Source: Chlorella sorokiniana (Eukaryota; Chlorophyta; Trebouxiophyceae; Chlorellales; Chlorellaceae). Taken from it: 64,000 nucleotides of DNA. Positions 1 to 10,888 of this stretch are shown piece after piece (position 1 is the first letter of the stretch; every line of letters starts with the position of its first letter). The stretch is taken from assembly GCA_025917655.1 (NCBI GenBank), contig CP084611.1, positions 434,001 through 498,000 on the forward strand. The letters are read 5' to 3'. Below the pieces are notes generated by a model. It saw nothing but the letters and a program-made list of their open reading frames with translations. It made no database searches and was not told where the DNA came from. Position numbers and translations under genes: made by a program.

Positions 1-87
1 CGCGTTGCTCTGGCTTGTGCACCGCCCGCAGCCCGTCTCTCGCCCATGCTGCGACCCTCCCGCACGCCCTCACCCGCCCCCTCCCAG

Positions 88-2102
88 GTGGTTGTCAAGT
101 CCCAGATCCTGGCAGGCGGCCGCGGCCTGGGGAAGTTCACAAACGGGCTGCAGGGCGGGGTGCACATCTGCTCAGTGGACGAGGCGCCGCAGCTGGCGGC
201 CAAGATGCTTGGCGGCACGCTGGTCACCAAGCAGGTGCCCGCCCCCTCTGAGCGCACGCGCCAGCTCGCCAGCGGCTTCCCTCCAAGCGCTGGCAGGGCT
301 ACTGCAGGGCAGGTCGTCCAGCACCATCCATGAGCGCGTTGCTCTCTTCGTTCCCGTCACCCTCCGCCTGCGCGCCCCCGCGCCCCAATCCTGTTCCCTC
401 CCACTGGCAGACTGGCGCCAAGGGCAAGCCTGTCAACACGCTCTACATCGCGCACAAGATGAAGCTGAAGCGGGAGATGTACTTCGCGCTGCTGCTGGAC
501 CGCAAGTCGGCAGGCCCCGTCATGATCGGATGCAGCGAGGTGGGCTGCGGCGGCCTGCCCTGAGCATGGTCCATCTTTAACGGGGGTAGATGGGTATGTC
601 TGTGCAGCGCTAGGGATCAAACAAAGGGGGACCAAACAAAGGGGGAAAAGGTGCACACCCACCACGTTGCATCCACAAGCAGCCCATGCCTTGCTGTGCC
701 TGCGCCGTCATGAGCCCCGCCTCTCAACTCGCTGTACCTCCTGTCCACCCCTGCAGGGCGGCACCTCCATCGAGGACTTGGCGGAGAAGTATCCCGACAA
801 GATCGTGAAGATCCCGATCGACATCCGGGAGGGCATCACCGACGCGCAGGCCATGCAGGTGCCTTCGAATGACAGCACTTTTGTTGCGCTGCGCCTGTCG
901 GCTGCCTGTTGCTTGCCTGTTGCCTGCCTGTTTGCAGCACAGGAGCCTTCATCTGTCACTGGCAGCTGCCCAGTGTCCCTGCGTGCCGCATTGTGCAACC
1001 GCTGTTTTGCCAACGCTGCCCGCCTGTGAACCTCGCAGATGGTGGAGGGTCTTAAGGTGACGACCGACAAGGCGGCAGCGGCGGAGCAGATTAAGGGGCT
1101 GTACCGCCTGTTTGTGGAGAAGGACTGCACGATGGTGGAGGTGGGAGGGGAAGAAAGCAGGGGGTTTGGAGTGGGGGTGACGGGGATGGCAGAGGCGGCA
1201 AGGCGAGGGGACCATTGGACGCACTCAGCGCGCAACTGATTCGCTGCCTACAACCTCTTTCTGCCCAGGCTGGCTCTGGCAGCGCACCCCTCCACTGCCC
1301 CCGGCCACACTCTGCTTCTCCTGGGCTTCTACCGCTGCTGCTCGCTGCTCTGCTCACAGCAGCCGACTCCCAATCCCGCCCTTGCATCTTGCAACATTGC
1401 TCCGCCTGCATTCCCTCTCCCGCCGCTCCCAGGTGAACCCGCTGGCGGAGACCGACAAGGAGTTGGTGGCAGCTGACGCGAAGCTGGGCTTCGACGACAA
1501 CGCCGCATTCCGCCAGCCCGACCTGTTTGCAATGCGGGACGAGAGCCAGGAGGACCCGCGGTGGGCCGCCGCTGCGTCATGGACTCCGACCCGTGTTTGC
1601 TGCACCCAGCAGCTGCCCCGCCGCTCTGCTCACACCTGCTGCAGCGCTGCCCGGCCCACCACACACGCCTGCCCGCCCAACAGCGCGCTTTCACGTGCTT
1701 TGCTAGGGCCTAGCCCAGCGACCCCGACGCACACAGGAAAGGTGCTTCACCCCTCTCACCGCATGCGCGCCTCCTCCTGCCCTCTCCTTTGCTCACGCAG
1801 CGAGGTGGCCGCCGGCAAGTACGACCTCAACTACATCGGCCTGGACGGCTCCATCGGCTGCATGGTCAACGGAGCAGGGCTGGCCATGGTGCGCTCCCCA
1901 AGGGGAGGGGGGCGCTGGTGCGGTTCCAGCGGAGGGGGAGGGGGCCTGTTGGCACAGCCTTCAGCAGGGCCGGCGACTGCCACATGTTTAGAGTTGCCTG
2001 AGGCGCGCTCCCCACCTGCGGCGCGCCACGCCCCAGCCACAGCCCTTGTTCACAAGCCTGTGGCGACTCGCTGTCCCCGCTCCAAGATCACCCCCCAAAC
2101 AC

Positions 2103-2141
<39 letters not shown>

Positions 2142-2960
2142 CAGTGTCCCTGCTCCAACATCAATCCCTCCACCCCCACCCCCACCCCCAAAAAACACAC
2201 ACACCCGCAGGCCACCATGGACATCATCAAGCTGCGCGGTGGCTCCCGGCCAACTTCCTGGATGTGGGCGGCAACGCCTCAGAGGACCAGGTGGGGGCTG
2301 CAGCCTCGGAGCGGGAGAGATGGAGCGGACTGACAGCACGCAGCTGCTTGCGGCAGCCAACCCACGTGCCTGCCCGCGCTGCCTCCCACTCCATGCCATT
2401 GCGGTGCATGCGGGCCTCCCCTGCCCGCCCCATCCTTCCTAGAAGCGCCCAGCTCTCCTCCGCCTCCATGTTGGCCACTCTTCGCTCGAGCCCCGAACTT
2501 CTCCCCCTTGCGGCGTTGCTCTGCAGGTGGTGGCTGCCTTCAAGATTTTGACCAGCGACCCTCAAGTTAAGGCCATCCTGGTCAACATCTTTGGCGGCAT
2601 CATGCGCTGCGACGTCATCGCCTCGGGCATCGTCAACGCCGCCCAGCAGGCGGGTGGCAGGGGGCGGGGCTGGCGGGGCTGGCGGGGTGGTGTGCGGGCT
2701 GGGCTTCGGCGCTTTTGGCGACCTGTTGTCGCTTGAACAACGCACGTCTGAGTCTCCAGCCTGCCCCTTGGTGCTCACCTCCTCCTGGCTTGCCCCCCTG
2801 CTGGCCAGCGCAGGTGGGGGTGAAGGTGCCGCTGGTGGTGCGGCTGGAGGGCACCAATGTGGAGCGCGGCAAGGAGATCCTGGCCAGCAGCGGCATGAAC
2901 CTCATCTCGGCGGGCGACCTCGACGATGCGGCGGCCAAGGCAGTGCAGTCGATCGCCTGA
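88..2960 (+). CDS. SUCLA2: Succinyl-CoA ligase (ADP-forming) beta subunit, mitochondrial; 5' end outside window
   Basis: Beta subunit of succinyl-CoA synthetase, which converts succinyl-CoA plus ADP/GDP and phosphate to succinate, CoA and ATP/GTP in the mitochondrial TCA cycle. Visible exons: 88-234, 411-539, 757-858, 1039-1140, 1433-1560, 1801-1888, 2211-2290, 2527-2649, 2814-2960, about 348 residues. The first visible residues are the ATP-grasp start ([13 protein letters not shown]). Later come the metal/nucleotide segment VNPLAETDK, the [18 protein letters not shown] block and the C-terminal ligase-CoA part ([28 protein letters not shown]). The transit peptide and first strands lie left of the window. 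Exon 2211-2290 is 80 nt where phase demands 81: one C is missing inside the [12 protein letters not shown] motif (about 2243-2248). The intron at 2650 appears to start with GC. Confidence 0.93.
2104..2140 (+). repeat. Intronic CA microsatellite
   Basis: Pure CA on the sense strand of the succinyl-CoA ligase gene, in the intron 1889-2210, with a shorter CA run right before the acceptor. Confidence 0.95.
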
Positions 2961-3357
2961 TGGCCACCCGGCCTGGTCAATCGCAGCAGCTCTGCGACAA
3001 CCCGCCCGCACTGTGACCGGCAGGGCGGCGCAGGCCTGGAGGGCGGCCGGCGCAGGCTCAGCGCCAGCCAGCGCGCCTGCCAGGCCTGGGGCCCTCTGAC
3101 GCCAGCCTGCGGCTGATGGCCCGCTGCTGGGACGCCTTGCTCTTGGCGTCCCTCTAAGAAGCACTGTGTATGCGTGTATAGTAGCCCCTGCACCCTTCCC
3201 CTCTGCAGTCTTTCTGCTGAATCCGCCATGCTGGCTTGAAACTTGGGATACTTCACCACTTTTGTAATATGAGAACGAAGCACGTGCGAAGCAAAGCGAA
3301 AGAAAGCCGTCAAGGAAGCAGTCAGGAGCGCAAGGAAAACAATGCTGGCAAGTTGTG
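2961..3357. other. 3' ends between convergent SUCLA2 and DAD1 genes
   Basis: No coding potential seen. It holds the 3' untranslated region of the plus-strand succinyl-CoA ligase gene, including a TGTAA motif at 3263-3267 that is a plausible chlorophyte poly(A) signal, and the 3' end of the minus-strand DAD1 gene. Confidence 0.6.
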
Positions 3358-3876
3358 CTAGCCCATATAATTCACAGACGCTAGGAACAAGACGCACATC
3401 GCGAGAGCATAACCGCCAAACTCTGCCGCGCCGCCGTTGCCGCCGCTCTCGCTGACCTTCATGCGCAGGCTCAGCGTGAGCACAAAGGTGCCCACACAGC
3501 AGAAGAATCCGGCGAGGAAGGCATTGAAGGGGAAGGTGCCCACAAGCTTGGCATACACAAACTGCGGGGACGGGCGCAGGAAGCAAGCGCTCGGTGTGAG
3601 ACGGGGGCGGCTGCAGATGGCCATGGCGCGGTTATAGGCAGTGCTCGCTCTCACAAGACTTCATCGCATCGCAGTAACAGTTACAGGGCAACAAACGCGC
3701 GGCAGGCGCACTCAACCGGCCTGATCATAATCGCTCACTTGCAAAAGAGCGGTCGCCAGGGCACAGACGCTGAAGACATCAAGGATCTTCAGCTTGAGGG
3801 GCGTCTTCACATAGGCCGCCTGAAAGCTGGTCACGATGTCCTTCAGCGTTGCAAGGAAGTCGTCCTTTGCCGGCAT
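3358..3876 (-). CDS. DAD1: DAD1, oligosaccharyltransferase subunit
   Basis: Defender against cell death 1, the small membrane subunit of the oligosaccharyltransferase complex that transfers the N-glycan to nascent proteins in the ER. Two exons on the minus strand: 3739-3876 (46 codons, start MPAKDDFLATL) and 3358-3561 (67 codons plus stop), giving 113 residues, the normal family length. Hydrophobic segments are visible around residues 30-47 (ILDVFSVCALATALLQ), 55-80 (LVGTFPFNAFLAGFFCCVG) and the C-terminal ALAMCVLFLASVNYMG. The LVGTFPFN-FL-GF block is diagnostic. The intron is 177 nt and GT-AG. The reading frame is intact. Upstream neighbour is the SRAP-domain gene on the same strand, only 179 nt away. 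Confidence 0.95.
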
Positions 3877-4055
3877 CGTTCTGGTTGTGCGCTGGATGTG
3901 GCCAGCATGCGATGAAAGAGGGGATAGACTGACATGCGACAGCTGCTGTGCCCTGCACAGATGCCGGCTGCCGCCTTTCCATGAGCCCCGCCATATGGTG
4001 CACAGCGCCACAGATTATAGGCGTGCCAGGTTTCCAGCGTGCATCGTCCAGTGCA

Positions 4056-6491
4056 TCAGCCATTACTTCTTGAAGAATGACTTGATGTCCAACTGCCCTG
4101 GGAGCTTTGTCTTTTTGCGGAGCCGCCCCTCCCGTCGTGTTTGGCAGGGCTGCTGGCGGCGGCCGACTGCTTTCTCTTGTGGGGAGAGCCACGCTGTGCT
4201 GCAGAGCTCGCAGCCTGCTCGCCCGCTGAAGACTCTCCTGCAGCCGCTTGCTTGCTGTCGGGCTGCTCGTCGGCATTGACGGCGGCGCCCGTCGGGCCTG
4301 CTGCACCCGGCTGCTCAACAGGCGCCTGCTCTGCCTCCTGCTTGACGGCCGCCGCTGTTGGCGCTCCCTTACCCGCCGTCGCCCCCGCACCCTCCCGCGC
4401 TCCTCCGCAGCCTCCTCCTTTGCCGCTGCCGCTTTCTTGACGGAGCGCGGCTGGAAGAAGGAGGCCACGCTCGGTTTCTTCAACTCCTTGCAGCACTCGG
4501 CACCCTGCTGGGACACAGCACACTCCGGTCGGTGACTTGCTGGCAGCCCAGAACTGCTCCCTCTGGGCCCAGCCAGTGTTTCAGAAGCAGTGAAGCAGCT
4601 CAGCTGCGAGTCAGACCCGCCGCCATATCCAGCAAACCGTGCGGTGGGGCTTGAGGGAGCAGACTGCAGTGCCGCCAGCTCTGCTCCCAGCCACCCGGCT
4701 GCGCACCTGGAAGGAGACCTTGTTCATCTGCTTGGTCACCGGGTACCATGTCAGATCCTCGCCGTTGTACGGGCTGTACAGCTTGTGCAGGGTACTGCGG
4801 GCACAACCGTACGCAGCACAAACACGCAATAAAGAAAAAAACGAGAGAGAGAGAAAGAGGGTTGTTGCATGTGCAGCTGGCAGGCAGCACAGATTGCGAT
4901 GGGTGCGCGACTGCAGGACGACAGCGATGCTGCTGCCGCGGCGGCTGCCAGGGCGGCACGTACTGTGCTGGCGAGGCGCAGCCGGCGTTGCCTGGACCGG
5001 CACAGCTGCAGGGCAGCAGGCGGCTGGCAGCATCTGGCCCCTCGCTGCGCCTTGGTGTGCCTGTCACAGTGGCAGCTTCCCGGTGGCTCCCACCCACCCC
5101 AGCCGCTCCTTGTCGTCCGTGTCCAGCCAGGCGCGCTGAGCCTCCTCGCTCCGCAGCACGACGGGCATGCGGTCATGCAGCCACTCCAAGCGTGGGCTGG
5201 CGTCTGCAGCGAACGGGGTGGTGGTGTGGGTCCTGTTCTTACTTGTTTGTTGGGAGGGGAGGGGGCGGCAGGGACGTTCGGCAAACGAGCCTCCCCTGTC
5301 GTTTTGTCCCTCCACCGGAAGGTCTGATGGCACACTTTTGCAGGGTGCAAACAGCAGACGAGGAGGGGCAGCTTTAGGGTCTGCCAGTCGCATTTCAGCT
5401 GGTGCACACACGCGGGGGAGGCAACGGCGCGGGCCAGGCAGGCTTGACCTGTGGTGAGGATGGTGTAGGTGTGCACGGGGCCGTCCGCCGATGCCCACAC
5501 ATCCCAGAGGCCCGCCATGACCAGGGGCTCGCCGTCCGCCAGGTGGATGTAATACTGCAGTGGGTGCGGTGGGAAGGTGGAGGGAAGCTGCGAGCAGCTG
5601 GACGACACGCACTTCGACGGCGCCTCCGCATAGGAAACGGCTGGCGTGCGCTGGCCCCCTCACCGGCTGCCGCTCGCCGCCCTTCTCCTGCGCGCGGCGG
5701 GCAGGCGGGGGTGCGCTTCAGCAGGTGACTGGTTTGTTTGCCAGGGAAGGGTCGGCGCTCGATGCTGCCCCGCAAAAGGAGGGGCAGCATGAGGCAGCGT
5801 GAAGAAAAAGAGCAGGCCAGCACAGGATCTCTTTTGCAGCACGATCTCCAGGCCCATGCGTGCGTGAGCTCACCTTCTTCCACTCGTAAAAGCCCTCCAC
5901 CACCACCAGGCAACGCCGCCGCGGCAACAATCGGCTGAAAGAAGCCTTCTCCGCTACGCTCTCGCTGCGAGCGTTGAACTGGGGGTGAGGGGGCATGGGG
6001 CAGCGTGGGGCGTCGCACAAAGTGCAAAGAGGGCTTGCTTGGCCTGCACGGCCCTCCCATGCAGAGGCTTGCTGAGCCGCCAGGAACGCCCCCTGGCAGC
6101 TCGCACCATGCGCCAAAAGTCTGGCTTCTCTTCCGGCTTGGTGAAGCTGGGAACCAGGCCCCACCTGCACCAATAGCGACGATCACCGGAAAGGATCGCT
6201 GGGCCACCCATGTTGCATGCGATTGCTGCGCGGCGCATGCCGATCAGCTTGAGCCTTTGTAGAGTGGAGGAGGGGGGCGTCTACCTACATGCAAAACACG
6301 CACCAAGCGATGACCTACCTCATGGTGTGCACCACTGGCTTTCCGTCCTCCTGCCGCACAACGGGGGCCGCAAAGCCGGGGCTGGCGTTGTAGCTGGGCG
6401 TGTACTGCTCGCGGCCCTCCCACCGACTGGCGCCGCCCGCCAGCCGCAGCACCTGGTCGGGGGCCAGCGTGCAGCGCGTGCGGCCGCACAT
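4056..6491 (-). CDS. HMCES: HMCES/SRAP-domain abasic-site DNA-protein crosslink protein
   Basis: SRAP proteins shield abasic sites in single-stranded DNA at replication forks by forming a thiazolidine crosslink through Cys2. Exons: 6319-6491, 6107-6164, 5874-5978, 5664-5687 (24-nt microexon), 5449-5554, 5098-5203, 4707-4794, and a last exon from 4504. The protein starts MCGRTRC, so Cys2 is present after Met removal. The conserved acidic residue (EGFYEWKK) and active-site histidine (LEWLHDRMPVVL) are also there, as are FNARSES and the NKVSFQ end of the domain. The basic, Ala/Glu-rich tail begins with KPSVASFF, which resembles a PCNA-interacting box with Lys for Gln. The tail frame changes near 4370-4400, either a one-base error or a tiny intron starting GTAAGG. 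I chose the stop at 4056, since the other frame overlaps DAD1. Confidence 0.88.
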
Positions 6492-6958
6492 GGCAGCCGC
6501 TATCTATGTATCTGTGAAATCTTCCAATAAGCTGGTGGCGAGGGGGACGTTGCAGGGAGCACACAGGCCAGCCCAGTGAACGCCCGCCCGCCGCCGCAGC
6601 CGCTGAGAACCGCCGCGGGCAGCGTCCTCTAGTGGCGGCCCCGTGCGGGACTGGATAATAAACGCTTGTGGGTCGCCAATTCGCAACACTGGGACGCGGG
6701 CCTGGAGTGCGCGCGACGAAGCGATCAAGTGGTGCTTCGCTCTCACAGGCGGCGAGCCACCCCTTAATCGAGTTTACTTTCACTCGGTCTGAAGAAACGC
6801 AATATGCAGAGCGCCTCTTGTGTTGATGGGGCATGCTGAGCAGCGCTGGATCCTGTCGGGCGCCTCCTGCCCCTGTGTCAAAAGCGGGTGCTCTCTGCCC
6901 CTGCGCACCAGCCCCCAGCACATCCAGCCACACTTGTTACAGGACTCCATCTGTTCAT
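6492..6958. other. Promoter of HMCES and 3' UTR of the CHERP-like gene
   Basis: No gene seen. Transcription of both flanking genes is leftward, so this holds the HMCES promoter and 5' UTR and the 3' UTR of the splicing-factor gene. On the minus strand a TGTAA motif lies at 6941-6937, just past the upstream gene's stop. Confidence 0.5.
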
Positions 6959-9900
6959 CTATTTCTTGACGGGGTTCCACCGCTTGGCGGCGTTCTCCAC
7001 GATCATTTGATGGTAGCCTGCAGCAGCGGGGCAGCACAAGGAATCGGCGGCAGTCTGCCGTCCGCCCGAGCATGCATGGCAGGGGCGCACCGCTGGCCCC
7101 CAGCAACGACTCACCCTTGCTGCGCAAGTGGCGGTAGGAGGAGAACACGTCCACGCCGCCGCTGCTGCCTGCTGTGTCGTCGCCCGCCGGCAGCATGCCG
7201 CCAGGCACGAGCACGGAGGCGGCGGCCGCCGCGCCGCCCTCCCGCTCCCGCTGCCGCTGCTCCCAGGCCTCGCGCTTGGCCGACCCAAAGCCCAGGCCGC
7301 TGCCGCCGGAGCCAGTGCCCAGGCCTGCAGCACAGCAGCACGAGCGCGGGCGGGCTGAGCCAGCCACTGGCGCTGAGCGTCCCGCAGTGAATGCGACACA
7401 AACACCCGCAGCCCGCCGGCCCTAGCCCTGCCAGCTCAGCGCCGTCGCCACCCACCAGGCCCGCCATAGCTGCCGTCGTCCAGCCCCATGAAGCCGGGCG
7501 GCGCATGCGACAGGCCCAGCCCCGCGTGGGGCAGCTCCGGGCCCGGCGGCGCCATCGGCGGCGGCCCGCCCGGGGCCCCCGCGGTCTGAAAAGTGTTTGG
7601 AGCGCGGGGCATCCACCTCGATGTCGCTGTACAGCATGCCGGGGCGGTAATCCTGCGGTACAGGAAGTGCAGCAGGCAGTATAAACAGCGGTACAAGAAT
7701 CCGGCCGCAGTGAGCTCGGCAGCAGCTAGCACGCGTCATGCGCGCTGCCGTGACGGCACCCACCCTCGCTGCAACGCAGCCCTCTGGCAGCTGCTCCCTG
7801 CTCGCTCCCTTTCAGGCGACCGGATGCCCCAAAGGCAGGGGGCAAGGTGCTTGCTGAAGCCTCGGGCATTGGGTGCTGACCCAGCAGCGCGCGCACACAC
7901 ACACGCGCACACAAGAACACACAGACACACACACACACACACAACACACGCTGCCACCGCAGCCGCCCCACCTCCAGCTGGGCGTAGAACTTGTCCAGGC
8001 GGGACTTGAGGTAGGGGTCCACCTTGGGGGAGGGGGCACCCCGCCGCCTCAATGTCCAGGGGGCTGGGTTGTTGTTGTTTGGGGGGGACGGAGGGGCGGG
8101 GATGGTGTGTGGGTATCAGAACGCACAGGGCTGCCGTTCGCTGTTCGTGCGGCAGCCAAAGAAAACAGCAAATGGGGCACTGGATAGTTAGTCCCCAGCC
8201 ACAGCCAGAGCAGATGCATGGATGGATGCACCCGCGGGCTGCCAGCGTCGCTAGCCACACCAAAGCAGCAGGTGGCAGGCGGCCGCAGGGCCCCGTGGGT
8301 GGGTTGGGTGGGGGTGGGGATTGGGGTGGGCGCGGAGGCAGCTGCGCACCTGAGGGGCGAGTAGGGCGGGTCGGTCTTCAGGTGGTCCTCAACCAGCTTG
8401 GGGATCAGGCCTGCAGGGGGAGAGGAGAAAGGAGAATTTCGAATTTAACGAAAGGGAGACGCTCACAACCAAGGGGACTTCTTTGGCAACAAAAAGGACG
8501 ATGGATGGGTAGAGTAGAAACGCACAGGGAGAGTCAGGAGGAGGAACGCCTGGCTGCACGCGATATCATGCAGCAGTTGGCGGCATGAACTTTCCAGCTG
8601 CGCAGGCGGCGCACCCGGCGGGAAGGAACAAGGGTCGAAGCCGGGCTCTTCGGGCTCTGGCGGCGCAGCGGGCGCGGCGTGCGGCGGCGGCGCCTGCCTG
8701 CGGCGGCGCTCCCGTGCGGCGGGTATGCCCCCGGCGGCGCGCGCGCACCAAACCCTGGGTGGAAGCCGGGTGGCCTGCGCCTGGCTGGCCCGGGAAGGGC
8801 GGCTGGGCGTGCGGCGGCGGCGCCGCAAAGCCGGCCGGCGGGCCCGCCTGCGGCGGCGCGTGGGGCGCCTGCCAGCCGCCCTGTGGCGGGTAGGCGCCGG
8901 GCGGCGGCGTGCCATACGGCGTCTGCTGCGGTGGCTGGCCCCCGGGTAGTAGGCCGATGGCGGCGGCGGGCCGGGGTATGCGCCGGGCTGCCCAGGCAGC
9001 TGCGCAGGGTATGCTGGCGCCTGCACCTGGCCCGGGTACTGTGGCTGGGCAGGCTGCTGGCCCCACCCCTGCCCCGCCTGCTGCGCTTGACCCCACGGCT
9101 GCTGCTGGGCAGGCGGCGGCGCCTGCTGCCCCCATGGCTGCTGATGCTGCACCGGCTGCGGCGCCTGCATCGGAGGCGGCGCCTGGGCTGCGGGCTGGCC
9201 CCCCGCCGCGCTGCCGCCGCCAATCTTGGCAGCGATTGCGGCGGCGGCCGCCCTCGCTGCGGCAGCGACGTCCCAAGAGGCGCCGCCGCCGGCCTGCTGC
9301 TGCGGCGGCGCAGCCGTCGCGGCTGCCGCCGGGTTGCTGCGCCTGCGGCGGGTATGCAGGCTGCGGCGGTGGCGCCGCTGCTGCAGTGGCGGGGCCGCCG
9401 CCGCCTGCCGCCCCCACCCCAATCATCTCCATAGTCAGCCGCTCCACCGTCAGCCGCTCATATACGCCGCGCTCGGCCCAGAAGTTGGCCACCCGCAGCA
9501 GCGCGGCCTGCGCCTCGCTGCCCTGGCCCCCACCCGCGTGGCGGCGCGCAGCAGGCGGCCCAGCCGCGGCGCAAAGGCCTGCGCCACAGCGTCTGCGCGC
9601 GGCGGCAGTGGAAAGAACATGGGAGGGCGCAACTGAGGCGACATCCCGCTGCTTCTTTGCCGAACGCAATGCAGCAAATCAATCTGTTTGCCAAGAGGCA
9701 GGCAGCGGGCAGACAGGTTGGCGCCAGGGCGCGGGCCCAGCGCGTGCCACCTGCATCGGGGCCGGTACCAGCCGCCCGCTGCGCCAGCGCCTTGAAGAGA
9801 ATGTCGTTGGCCAGATAGACGAGGTGAAGCTGCTTCTGGTGGTCGGCGGTGGTAAGGGCGAGCTGCAGGAGAGGCAGCGGGCAAAGCGCGGGCGGGGAGG

Positions 9901-10633
9901 GATAAGCTGGCGGTGACAAAGCGGGATGCGACACCAGCTGCAACGCTGCCTAGCTTTCCAATACCAGCGCGTTCGAAGCAGGCATGCAGCGGCGAGGAGG
10001 CGGCAGCTGGAGGGGCAAGGTGGCACGCGCAGCCTGCCTCCCACCTGCACCATCAGTTCCGCCATGCCGGCCGCGTAGGGAGCGCACGCCAAGAACCAGT
10101 CGCTGCTCTGGCGGATGCTGTCCCGCGACCCGTTCAGCAGGGCCAGCACCTGCTGCCAGCCGCTGCTGACCTCCTGCGGCAGACTCTGCAGCACGGCTGC
10201 TGTGTCCTGCGGCTGGGCTGGAGCCTGGGCTGGCGGCGGGGCGGCGGCAGGGGAAGCGGCGGCAGGGGCGGGGCGAGGCGCTGGTGCTGCGGGGGCGGCT
10301 TGGAAACGTTCAAGCCGTTGAGCGCGCAGTACAGGGCCCAGGAGTAGTACTCGTGGCCCGACCCGCCGTGCAGAAAGCTGAAATCGGGGTTGGCACCTTG
10401 CCGCTGCGCCATCATTTGTACGAAGCTAAGCCCTGCATAAGGATCGTTAATTGGCATCATCTGCAAAAAGTGAGGCTGCTCCAACACGCGGGCAGCAGAA
10501 CGCGAACAGACGATGGCTCACCATTGCGCTGGGCATAGGATGCCAGGGTATCTATCCGCTTCACCAACTCTGGATCAGCTGGCGGGGCAGCAAAGGGCGG
10601 CGCCGGCCCGCCCTGAAGGAAGGCCAGCGATGC
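6959..10633 (-). CDS. CHERP-like splicing factor with SURP and CID domains
   Basis: Resembles CHERP-type U2 snRNP-associated splicing proteins. Order: SURP module (ELVKRIDTLASYAQRNG joined to LSFVQMMAQRQ...NPDFSFL), then a CTD-interaction domain (WQQVLALLNGSRDSIRQSSD; HQKQLHLVYLANDILFKAL; AFAPRLGRLL; VANFWAERGVY), a long Pro/Gln/Gly/Ala-rich linker, a helical segment (LIPKLVEDHLKTDPPYSPL) and a Gly-rich C-terminus ending AAKRWNPVKK. Exons: 10522-10633, 10045-10432 (possibly split), 9769-9862, 8615-9592, 8350-8410, 7972-8063, 7456-7652, 7115-7324, 6959-7017. Exon 8615-9592 changes frame about five times at G/C runs. Frame also breaks near 8045, 7575 and 10315. An alternative start is at 10663. 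Expected role is nuclear pre-mRNA splicing; the family assignment is by domain order, not a search. Confidence 0.8.
7893..7950 (-). repeat. Intronic CA/TG microsatellite, interrupted
   Basis: CA on the plus strand, so TG on the transcribed strand of the CHERP-like gene. It begins about 20 nt after the 5' splice site at 7971. Confidence 0.9.
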
Positions 10634-10888
10634 CATCGCCAAGGATGAGAGAGCTTTCGTCACTCAAAGCAGGAAAACCATGGCATGATAGTTATAGAAA
10701 CACTAGTACAATCCATCATAAAGGTGGGAGGCCTCGGCTTCAAGCTGCGCCACTGCCGCCCTGTCGAGCACGTCGGGCATGCTTCATGATCAAAAGACAG
10801 CGTCAAGTATGGCAAGTGCTAAGTCTTTTTTATTCAAGTGTGGACATGATACGCAGATAGCGCAAAGCAAGTCTGCACGTTGCTCATT

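Noticed and set aside
1382-2551. Plus-strand open frame of 389 codons
   Set aside because: It reads through introns of the succinyl-CoA ligase gene, including the CA repeat (repeated His-Thr). The conserved exons use splice junctions, not read-through.
8909-9916. Plus-strand open frame of 335 codons
   Set aside because: Antisense to the low-complexity exon and CID exon of the CHERP-like gene, where conserved motifs are on the minus strand.
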